DNA of 64,000 nucleotides. Origin: Pseudisothecium myosuroides. Lineage: Eukaryota; Streptophyta; Bryopsida; Hypnales; Lembophyllaceae. The stretch lies in assembly GCA_951799445.1 (NCBI GenBank), contig OX637294.1:25941452-26005451 (forward strand), given 5' to 3'. The notes beneath the pieces were generated by a model. The model made no database searches. It saw nothing but the letters and a program-made list of their open reading frames with translations, and was not told the DNA's origin. This document shows, piece by piece, positions 47,447 to 57,413 of this stretch. The position numbers were made by a program, and so were the translations under genes. Positions within the stretch are counted from its first letter, which is position 1, and each line of letters starts with the position of its first letter.

Positions 47447-48046
47447 AACCCTGACTAATAATCCAATTCCAAAACTCTGACTAACTAATCCAATTTCAAT
47501 TCAATTGGGTGAGTTTCCTATTGCCAACACCGAGATTAGGGTTTACTACAATTGCAGAAATCTTTCGCTATTTCAACTAACAATCACCTGATTACTAGAA
47601 ATTCAGTCCATTCTGGAGCAATAATAAGTGGCAAGGAAATTCTTACGAGTAAGCCCCTGACTATTCCAATTCCAAAAGTCTGACTAACCCAATTTCAATT
47701 CAATTGGATATGAAGTCTCCTATTGCCAACACAGAGATCTCTGTGTTTTACAACAATTGCCGAAATCTTCGCCATTTCAACTGACAATCACCTGATGACT
47801 AGAAATTCAGTCCATTCTGGAGCAATAGAAGCAAGAAAATCTTACGAGTAAGCCCCTGACTAAATCAATTCCAAAACTCTGACTAACCCAAATTCAATTC
47901 AATTGAATATGAAAACTCCTATTGCCAACACATAAATCTCTGTGTCTTACTACAACTGCAGCAATCTTCGCCATTTCAACTGACAAGCTCCTAATTACTA
48001 GGAATTGAGTCCAATTCTGGAGCAATAGTGGCAAGAAATTCTTACG
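47447..48046. repeat. Three tandem units of about 200 bp upstream of VOC gene
   Basis: Units start near 47447, 47654 and 47853. Each contains CCCTGACTA, TTCAATTCAATTG, CTCCTATTGCCAACAC, CATTTCAACT(A/G)ACAA and GGAGCAATA, ending at TCTTACG(A/G)GT. On the minus strand each end reads as a good splice donor (CGTAAGAA), so the array may multiply 5' UTR intron donors for the VOC transcript. Confidence 0.8.
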
Positions 48047-48460
48047 GGTGAGCGTGTGCAGAGCTTTCAATCAAACGCGGAAGAGGAGAACAGAAGGACT
48101 GCGACACAAGGAATGTAATGCTGAAAGAGAAAACGAGAATCGATTGCAACAAATTGTAAGACATTGACATTGATTCTATGGGTCTCTTGCGTCACCACCT
48201 TAGAAAATAGAAGGTGCAGATGGTTTCGGTGAAAAGAAGGTAAGTGAAGGGTGTGATCGACAGTCATGGAATTGAAGGTGCAGCTGCGACAATCCCAAAT
48301 TCCAATTCCAACTCCAAGGGGAAGGGAGACTGAAGGAGGAAGAGGTAGAGAGAAGAGTCCACTTGGCGAGAAGTGGCCGCAGCCACGCGGGAGAGGCTGG
48401 GTTGCATGGGGGCGCCAAGTGGCGTCAACCAGGTGGACTGCCCTAAAACCGTCCTTGGAA
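48047..48460 (-). promoter_or_regulatory. Presumed promoter/first leader of VOC gene
   Basis: The sequence next to the tandem units is GC-richer and contains on the minus strand a leader ending CACCC before GTAAGAATTTC. Part of it is duplicated at 12708-12935. No TATA box could be assigned. Confidence 0.35.
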
Positions 48461-48500
48461 AGGACGGACCTATGACCACGAAGTGGAGCGTTATCTTAAT

Positions 48501-48769
48501 GGAGGGCGTTAAATAGTGCTCACCAAAGTGGGCCCTGCTGGCCGAATTTACCCCGGGGAAAACGCAAGAATTTTTTATTTTTCACACAAATTTTTTTTTG
48601 CAAATTTTGAATTCATATTTGCGATTAGAGACCCCAAATTAGCTAGGAGAGGCCTACAACATACCCTAGACACGGCTAAAATTAGGAGGCTTTTATTTAC
48701 TTTTATCCCCCGAAAACACAAAATTCACCCTGCTGGGCCCACTTTGGAGAGCCCGATTTAACGTCCTAC
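48501..48769. mobile_element. MULE-type MITE with 9-bp target duplication
   Basis: TATCTTAAT is repeated exactly at 48492-48500 and 48770-48778. Inverted ends share CGTTAAAT, CCAAAGTGGGCCC and GAATTT over about 50 bp. A 9-bp duplication is diagnostic of Mutator-like transposition. 269 bp, non-coding. Confidence 0.85.
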
Positions 48770-48779
48770 TATCTTAATT

Positions 48780-49199
48780 TTGGAAAACTGTTGAGGCCAA
48801 AAAATGGCCCATAGACTACTTCGGTGGAAACATCCAAAACCGTCAATATAAGCAATTCAGCATAGTTGGATTTACCTTTTTCTAGAAATAATATTTTTGT
48901 AGTATTAGCATGTGAAAATCATACATATTAAAAAAAAATAGATTTTTTAGATGTGGTATGTAATTTCTTTGATTTTTCACAATGGCGGCTCCCTAGACCA
49001 CTAAAACTATCACATAGGTGGATTCTGAACCAAAATCTACAAAAATCAATAGTCAATGAATTAGAGTTAAGTATGTGTCCTTCAAATGCATCAGCAAATC
49101 AAATTTAGGCATTTAAAGGACACATTAATGGAAATCTAGGGAATTTAGTGCTAGTCTGTAGTACAAGAATGAGAACAGAGATGATTTTGGGTGTTTGTA
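48780..49199. other. AT-rich repeat remnant
   Basis: Bases 48830-49000 resemble 61350-61530 (AATTCAG(C/T)ATAGTTGGA, then GAAAATCAT...AATT), so this is interspersed-repeat sequence. No gene. Confidence 0.5.
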
Positions 49200-51790
49200 C
49201 CTTACTATTGAATTGCCTAATTTTTTGGTCACGTTGGAAGTAAAAAGAGAATTGAAGATTTTTTTTACGTATTTTATGTGCAATATATGAATAAATTATA
49301 AAAAATTCATAATGCTAAAGATAAGTGTACCTAAATCATACCTAGCTTCTCATGAATAGAAGTTGTACAGTGCCCTCTACAAAGTAAGGTAACCCCAAAT
49401 TCGACTTGGAAGAATATTTTTCAAAATTTGCCTTAGTCTGACCTAAATTTCAAAACTAACCTATTAAAATAATTTTTTTATGCAATCTTCATAAACATGT
49501 CAAATTTCAATTTCAAAAAACAAAAATTCTATTTTTGATAAATGGTTTTGTAGTTTTTTCATTGTATTACAAAATAATTGATTGGAAAATATTACTGATG
49601 AATTTTTTAAATTTTATTGTGCAAAAATTTAAGAAACATCAATGTGCACGTTTGACTTTTAGGAGAAACTTGCATTACCTAGGAAATTTTTTACACTACA
49701 AAGAATTCAATGTCAAAGTGTCACTAATCTAAAATTTGTACATCAAATTTGTCTAAATTATAATTAGATTTTCACAAACCAATTGTACCATCATGCTTAA
49801 AGGTATAGATGTAGTCATAATATAAGGTTCAAGTACTAAAATATAATTGCAATTTAAAGATGTCTACTTCATAAAATTTGGGAAGGCAATACTTTGATAT
49901 TGAATTCTTTGTAGTATAATTTTTTTCCTAGGTAATGGTTTTTTCCCCTAAAAGTGAATTGTGCACATTGATGTTTCTTACATAATTGCATAATAAAATT
50001 TAAAAAATTCATCTCCAATATTTTTCAATCAATTATTTTGTAACACAATGAGAAACACAAAATTTTTTTATCAAAAATAAAAATTTTGTTTTTTGAAATT
50101 GAAATTTGGCATGTTCATGAAGATTGCATAAAACAATAAATTTAATAGGTTAGTTTTGAAAATTAGGTTAGAAAAGGGCAAATTTTAAAAGATATTCCTC
50201 CAAGTCGAACTTGGGGTTACCTTACTTTCTAGAGAGCACTGTACATCTTACGAGAGTCGACCTACTCTTGACCAACCCCCCATTTTAGCAATGTAGGGTG
50301 TTCTATTTCCATGCAAATAGAGATGAGTAAAAGATAAGTTGTGGCGCAATAAAACGCATTATAATTAGCTCCAGGACTCTCGATTTTGCACCTAGCCCTT
50401 GATTAGAAATAAGACGACCTATAGTACTAGTATGGAGCAAACAGAATCTTCACCTAGAAAATTCTTGGTAATTTTGTTTTGGGAAATAGAATTGTGAAAA
50501 ATTATGGAATACTTTTGAAATTTATTTCAATACATGGGGAAATTTTTCCACTCAACATACACGCACTCTAATATGCTCAATTGCTTAAGTGGTAAAAAAT
50601 GGATCAGCTCCCTTAGGCAAAAATCTGAAGGGGTTGGTTCTAAAAAGGGGTTATAATTAGGTTTAGTTTCCTAGAAGGCGTTGGAGCATGGAAGTTCAAA
50701 GAAGAAGTATTGGCCTTATTTCAAGTATGTCCCAAATTCTAAAGATTCTCAAAATCAAGCCTTGGGGGATTTTCAAAATTCTTTTCAATTTTAATCCCTC
50801 CTACTTTATATTGCTCTAATAAAATAATCCATTATTTTGAATCTTAAACAAAACTATTTTTTGAAATTTTGGTGAATTTCTTGTTGTTTTTCGTTGTTTT
50901 GCTCTTTAGAAAGGAGATAATAGAAATGCAAGGTGTACAAGTCTTTTACAATTTGAAAGTGGATTTGAGCTTTTATTTTGGATGCAAGAATTCTCAACCA
51001 TAGCATGTACGTCAAAATAAAATGAGCAAACCAAATTCCACACCCTCTAACTTTCCTTGAATTTCAAAGTTGAGACACCCGTGCAAGTATGCATCAGGCA
51101 ATAGGAAAAAGAAACCTCTCAACTTTGAGAACATAGATCTCACAATTGGTAAAGAATTTGAATTCAAATTTTTTCATACATATTCTACATGAATGTGGGA
51201 TTAAGATCCCATAGTTACAATGTTTACATTTTTTATCTTTTCCATCCCAAAATCTTGACCTAGTGGTGACCATTTTTTGCATTTTTTGGGTTCAAATTGC
51301 AATGGATTTTCATGGATAAAAACAAGTGACCTACCTTTTGGAAGTGATAAAATTTCACCACATTTTTTGGAATTCTTGTAGCCTTGAAAATTTTGCAAGG
51401 CCAATATGCATCATTTCAAATGACTTCAAAGAGTTGTATAGGACAAAAAAGATTTTTTTTCATCCAAGTTTTTTTGGGGGTTTCTTGAACTCATTTGAAG
51501 TAGACGGTATTAGAAATTTCTTCATTTTTGTGGTATTATTAACTTTCCTACATAAAAAATTGCTAAATCCCTAAAAGACAAATGTATGCTTTAAGCTAAA
51601 ACTGTCAAAATTGTCAATTTCTAGTGCATTTGGCAAATATAAGAATTTTATTTTCAAAAGTTCAACCATTCAAAATTTTACTAGATTACTATGCAAATGA
51701 ATGGAAAAGTTTTATAAACTTTAGATCTATGTATAGATTGCAAGATTATAGTATTTGAAGTTAGAATGAAAAACTATTTGTATATTGTAT
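49200..51790. repeat. Interspersed repeat, copy with insertions
   Basis: Aligns with 13190-14490 on both sides of two insertions: the palindrome 49366-50243 and a segment of about 430 bp (about 50255-50690) related to 8180-8560. Non-coding. Confidence 0.75.
49366..50243. mobile_element. 874-bp near-complete palindrome, CAGTG ends, TA target
   Basis: Starts CAGTGCCCTCTACAAAGTAA and ends with its inverse (…TTACTTTCTAGAGAGCACTG), flanked by TA on each side. The two arms match with scattered substitutions for roughly 430 bp each, so nearly the whole element folds back. The unoccupied site is intact at 13361-13372. TA plus a CAGTG terminus suits Tc1/mariner, but such long arms are unusual. Confidence 0.85.
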
Positions 51791-53317
51791 AATATAGTCA
51801 ACAAACTCTTGGAATTCTCTTGGAATTAGATTTTTGCACCAAAAACAGGGATTTTGAGGACATTTGCATGCTAAACCATGTTGAATATGTACTTGCCAAA
51901 TTTTAGAAGCAAAAGAAGATTTTAGCTGACAACTTGCCCAAAGTTGCCTATCCTACTAAAATATCTATTGACATCGTAATTATTGATACATACATCCGAT
52001 ATATCAACAAAACTTTTCAGTTGCCTAAAAAGGATTAATGTCTACACCTTGCTTTAATATTTTGAAAAATATCCATTTACAATTAATTGACTTCTTAGAA
52101 ATTTGCTTGAATTTCCATTTGTCTATTTGATGGACAATTATCTTTTAGGGTGTAAACTTTAGATTACTTCGTAGAATATAACATCAACTTCTATCTCCTT
52201 ATTCTTGATTTCAAATTTTTCTAGTGAAATGATTTTTTTTGAATTTGAGCCCAACTAATGAAATGAATTTTATGAAGCCTAGTTTCTAATTTAATTTTAA
52301 GAATTCCAAAATTCCAAAAATGGATAATTTATTGCAATTTGAACTACAAGCACATAACTATAGTTAACTAATATTTTATATTTATTCATAAAAAGACACA
52401 AAATTTTATTGTACACCATAGTGTCTATCCCAAGATATACACCTTCAAAGAAAATTTTAAATTCTTTGACCTAATTTTGTATTTGATGTGGATTTAATAC
52501 ATATTTTTATAAATTTTCTTCAATCTTTTTCCAAAACTTCACAACTTGAAATTCTTAAAATTTATGGACATAACATTCTTAAACTTCAAGGCAAGAGATC
52601 CTTTGCTTCCTATGAATCAAGGTTCCTTTCACCATAGAAAATCTTGAAAGCAAACTTGCCTATGAATTGTAGGCTATTAACTATAGCACAAATCCTCTTT
52701 TTACACCAACACTCTAGAAGGACCCTCTAGCCTATTTATTCAAGAATGTAATGAAAAATATGTGATTTCATCTTTGAAAACAAAAATCTCATTAATATAT
52801 AGTCATTATAATAGGAGGATTCAAAAAAGGAAGTATATCCCTCTAGCTCCTAATTGAGGTATGTAGTTAGTTCATCTTAGAATTGACATCATGTTCTTTA
52901 GATTGGAATAATTCTTTCTTCTTCTTTAGAAAGGTCTTCAATCTTGAAAAAATGAGGCCCCTATGACCAAAGTAGTTGGCCAAAAATGATCTAATTTTGG
53001 AACCAATAGGTGCATTTTTCATTTCTAATATTAGATTGGTCACATTTATATATGTTACAATTGACAAATGAAAGGAGATTTAATGCACCAAAAAATGCAT
53101 CATTTGGATAATATTATAGACAAAAATTATGAAGGATTAAAGTATCTTTTGGTAGATGCATTAAATAGTTTCTTCAATAACAAGTTCATATTGGTTTAAG
53201 ACATGTGTATAACAAGGGCATCTAATCAAGTGACTCATTTAGGCATCTAGTGCTTTTGGTAGTCCCTATTTGAAAGGGAGTCTAGCGTTTTGCATATAAC
53301 AAAATTAAAATTCAATT
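51791..53317. other. AT-rich intergenic DNA
   Basis: No ORF over about 66 codons, no repeat family recognised, and no RNA gene. Confidence 0.45.
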
Positions 53318-53465
53318 CACTACAAGAGAAAGTTAGGGGTGTTTTAAGTGAGTTTTTAAATATAGTCCTAGACATAAGATTATAAGCAATGACCTTTGAG
53401 GAGATTCTCAACAAAATTTTACTAAAAGCACATGTATTTCTAGTAAATTTTTGGTGAAAATCTCC

Positions 53466-54410
53466 TTAACCCCTAAAGGACCGGCATGCGTTTTTTGGCC
53501 GTATAGAAATTTTGGGCAGGTCCGTGTGACTAGAGATTTCCATATTTTAAGCTGAAATTTTAATAGAAGGTGGGCGCGAGGAATATCTTTCATATGCACT
53601 AAATTTCAGCACATTTGGAAATAGGAGTCAAAAGTTATGGCCAAATATGTTACTTTTTTTCGTAACTGGGCAGTCCGGGCAGCAAGAAAAATTTGGCAAA
53701 AATTTGATTTTTTTTTTTTTAATATTTTTTTTCTTGTAGATTATATTTTTGTCTATCTGGAAAGCTTTGATTCATTTCATTTGGATTTGTTATGAAAAAG
53801 TTATGGACATTCTTGTTTTTCGGGCAATTAGAGCATCTTCTTGAAAAAAATAACTTGTAGGATGCATTTCTAAATGCTATTTTTGCAATTTAAATAAATA
53901 AAAAAATTCTCATGGTTCAGTTTACTTGCTAGAACAATCTCACCGTTGGGATTAGTGTATTTTAATTCCATCTAAAATATATTAATGTTTTAGATTTTCC
54001 TTCTATCTCGTACCTACTTCTACTTAATAAATTTTTAAGGAATGATAATTAAGTTTTTTTGAATATATTTTTTTTCCCTAGACTCTCAGCTCAATTCTCC
54101 ACTATAAAGATTTGAAGCACAAAACTCTGTAGTGCAAAATTTTAAGTGCAAAATGTTTAAAAGTCAAAAAATTTAGTCCGGCAATGTGCTGAAATATTTG
54201 GTTTTTCCACTTTAAACGCAGATATCTTGCAATCTGAGCGGTCAAAAATTCTGAAATTTTTCCCACACATTCTCATACTAGTTAGGTGTAAGATCCTACG
54301 GTTAGATTTGAAAAAAAAAACATTTTTCAAATTTTTTTACTCCTTGCTATAGAAATGGCAGTTTTGATGGTTTTTTGGCAGAAAAAAAGCCTTGGGCCTT
54401 TAGGGGTTAA
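53466..54410. mobile_element. TTAA-type piggyBac-like MITE, copy 4
   Basis: TTAA at 53466-53469 and 54407-54410; ends CCCCTAAAGGACC and GGCCTTTAGGGG. The opposite arm of the host shows the empty site as CTCCTCAAAGGTCATT versus CTCCTTAAAGGTCATT here. 945 bp. Its left part resembles the right part of copy 5, its right part resembles copy 1 inverted. Confidence 0.88.
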
Positions 54411-54458
54411 AGGTCATTACTTATAGTCTTATATCTAGGACTATATTTAAAAACTCAC

Positions 54459-55391
54459 TTAACCCGTAAAGTTCCTTGACTATGTTCTCACCAAAAATGC
54501 TCCAAAACTGCCATTTCTAATACAAGTTTCAAATTTTTGAAAAATATCATTTTTGGACACATGTAACCATAGGATCTTGTAGTACTCTGGTTTGAGAATA
54601 TGTAGAAAAAATTTCAGAAATTTCCATCGTGCAAATTGCAAGATATTAGCATTTGAAGTGGCAAAAGTCCTTTTTTTGGCCCTACGAAAAACCGGGCAGC
54701 TGCACTTCACAAGGTCAGATTATTATGAAAAAATTTCCAAAATGGTTGTGCTTCTTTGGATTCATTTTTTAGGGCAAGTTGTCTATATGCTTGAAAATTT
54801 TCAAATCATTTGGAATTGTACAACATACAGGAAAAAAATAAGAAGTAGAAAGAAGTAGAGAATGGTTCAAAACACTAAATTGTTAAGAAGTTAATTATGG
54901 AATTAAAAAATGCCAATCCCAATGGTTGCAATGTTGTAATAAACAATCTACACCCTAAAATTTTATTTTTTTTGAAAAATATTGAAAATTAAGTGAAATA
55001 AACGACTTCAAAGTTTATTTTAGAGTAGACAATCCATAACTGCCCGCAAACTAAAAATCCTCATAACGTTTGACTCATTGGTCAAAATGGAATGATTCAA
55101 AGCTTTCCATGTATATATAAATCTAATAAACCAATTTCAAATTTTTATTTTTGAAAAAAGTGATTTTTTCAGATCATCCCGAACTGCCCGAGTTGAGAAA
55201 CAAACAACATTTTTGGCCATAACTTTTGACTCGTATTTCCAAATGTCATGAAATTTGGTGCATATGAAAGATATTCCTCGTCCCCACCTTCTATAAAAAT
55301 TTCAGCCCAAAATATGCAAATCTCCAATCACACGTACCTGCCCAAAATTTCTATGTTGCCAAAAAATGCATGTTGGTACTTTAGGGGTTAA
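54459..55391. mobile_element. TTAA-type piggyBac-like MITE, copy 5
   Basis: TTAA at 54459-54462 and 55388-55391; ends CCCGTAAAGTTCC and GGTACTTTAGGGG. The host's left arm retains the unoccupied sequence, in reverse complement CTCACTTAAAACACCCC. 933 bp, no ORF; a diverged subfamily of the same group. Confidence 0.88.
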
Positions 55392-55632
55392 AACACCCCT
55401 TTCTCTTGTAGTGATTAAACCTTAAATGCTGGGCTGGTGACCGTGGAAATCATCCATTTTGATACTGTGTAACATCATCTATTTTTAAATTAAAAAAAGT
55501 ACTCTTTGGAGGTCAAACTAATGTGCAAGATCTCCCTTTTCTGCACAAAATTCCAAAGATGAACAATTGCACTTTAGTCCTACATAAAAAAAAATTTGTC
55601 ATTCATCGGCTAAGAAACGGCCACAGCATCAT

Positions 55633-55826
55633 TTAACCCTTGAACGCCGAAGCGGATGTTTCGTGTCCGATGGATGACAAGGAATCAAACTGTATAGGAC
55701 AGAAATGCAACTATTCATCCTTGAAATTTGTGGAAAGGGAAGATCTTCTACAATAGTTTGACTTGCAATGAGTACTTTTGCAATTTTGGAGGCTACTAAT
55801 TCACACCTTCGGTGTTTAAGGGTTAA
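55633..55826. mobile_element. TTAA-type short element, third family
   Basis: TTAA at 55633-55636 and 55823-55826 bound a 194-bp unit with ends CCCTTGAACGCCGAAG and CTTCGGTGTTTAAGGG. No match to the 930-bp or 413-bp families beyond the TTAA/CCC signature. Confidence 0.7.
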
Positions 55827-56026
55827 GGGTTCAATACTACCTCAGTTTTGAATAAGTTTCACAAAATTGTGAAACAATTTGGGCAAATTTCCTTCTAACT
55901 TGCCAAGAACCTCTAAAAAAATACCCTTGTTTCCCTGTCGATGAAGCAAGACCACCGAAAGGTGAGGAGATCCCAGTCCAACACTGGCGTGAGAATCTCA
56001 CAGGCCCACAAAGGATTGCTAACTTA

Positions 56027-56705
56027 GTGATCCACTACTGTAGTGTGCCCTGTGCTGTTGCCACAGCCAAAATATAATTAAAAGTAATTTTCTAATTTTT
56101 CCATTCATAAAAACTTCAAAATTCAATAACTTTCTCACCATAGGTCCATGCCACAAAACATTGCCCGTGCACCCCTCCTTGCCGAGGGCTTTCTGACAGT
56201 ACCAAGCACACCCCCAGGGGGACGCACGGACCGGGAGATCTCAACGTGAAACAAAACAAAACAAACAGCCAACTTAAGGTATGGACTAGCATGTTGCCCT
56301 ATGCTGTTGCTACAGCTAAAACAAAAGTAAAAGTCATTTTAAAAACCAAAAATAACTCAAAAACCCATAACTTTCCCATCGTAGCTTCAAACACCACGAA
56401 GCAAAGCCCATGCATCCCTCCTTGTTGAGGGCTTTCCAATGGTACCAAGAACATGGCAAATTGACACACGGTTCAAAAGATACATAGTTCAATAATTTTT
56501 AAGATCCAAAAATAACTCAAAATTCAATAACTTTCCCATAACAAGTCCAAATGCCACGAAACCAAGCCCGTGTGCCCCTCCTTGCCGAGGGCTTTTGGAC
56601 GGTACCAAGCATGCCACTGGGGGACGCACGGTCCAGGACATCCCAATGTGACAACCAAACCAAACCAAACCAACAAACCAACAAACAACCTATCTTAAGG
56701 TATGG
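56027..56705 (-). repeat. GAGATCTCC repeat, three units, inverted
   Basis: Minus-strand units at about 56027-56275, 56276-56455 and 56456-56705 match the arrays at 28.3 and 39.3 kb (GAGATCTCCCGG, TCGGCAAGGAGGGGTGCAC, GGCTGTGGCAACAGCACAGG). Junctions carry CTTAAGGTATGGA. Confidence 0.65.
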
Positions 56706-57413
56706 ATCATGTCGCCCATGTTGGATGTGCATACTCAATATTGTTTACTGTTCAATATATCAAATTTTCAGCACTTGAAAAGTGCAGTAAAAGTAGTACT
56801 TGATAAACATCATTCACATAGCCAGAAGTCCAGAGCAAATCAGGTTTATAGTTTATACAGTCAGGATGAGAAAGTTGCGGTATTAAAAAGGTTTACACAC
56901 ACAAAAGAAACGTGGCGGCAATGTACTATATCCCCCAAAAAACCCACTTACGATTCATTGTCTACAGTATACCCATTCCAACATCTCATTCATTCCACAC
57001 AGTTGGCAGAACACCACAATTGTACGCCACAAAATTTCATCGAAAAGATGTGTAATCTTCCCTTTGGGATTGCACATAATTCGTATCACATCCAATAATC
57101 ATTGATCATGGTCCCAACTCGGAACGATTCATATGCAGAGAAGTCGACACCGCAGCAGATTTCTGCCATCGGCGTGCTGTCGCAAATACCGATTCCACCT
57201 CGAGCATCCTGCTGACATCAGTCTTTCACATTCAAGGAGGGTTACAGTATAGCTGCTCCATCGATGTCCGCTCACAGCAAAGATGCCTCATCGTCACATT
57301 AGCAGATTTATCAATCGTTGCTTCCAGCTCTGTGACTATCTCAGGTGCTAGCGTTGCAGAGAAATTAGTTAAAGTTACAGCGGCTCTTCTTCGAGGCCGA
57401 AAGAATGAGGTCG
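56706..57413. other. Downstream region of helicase gene
   Basis: This contains the presumed 3' UTR of the RH7-like gene (near 57100-57413). The 129-codon ORF at 56709-57098 has no family signature and is not supported. Confidence 0.4.

Larger units (their letters stand above)
53318..55413. mobile_element. CACTA-like palindromic MITE split by two TTAA elements
   Basis: The host begins CACTACAAGAGAAAG at 53318 and ends CTTTCTCTTGTAGTG at 55413, flanked by ATT on both sides (53315-53317, 55414-55416), the 3-bp duplication expected of CACTA elements. Removing the two inserts leaves about 226 bp that folds back along its length (host pieces 53318-53469, 54411-54462, 55392-55413). Confidence 0.85.

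Noticed and set aside
56709..57098. 129-codon ORF downstream of the helicase gene
   Set aside because: No family features and it overlaps the presumed helicase 3' UTR on the other strand.
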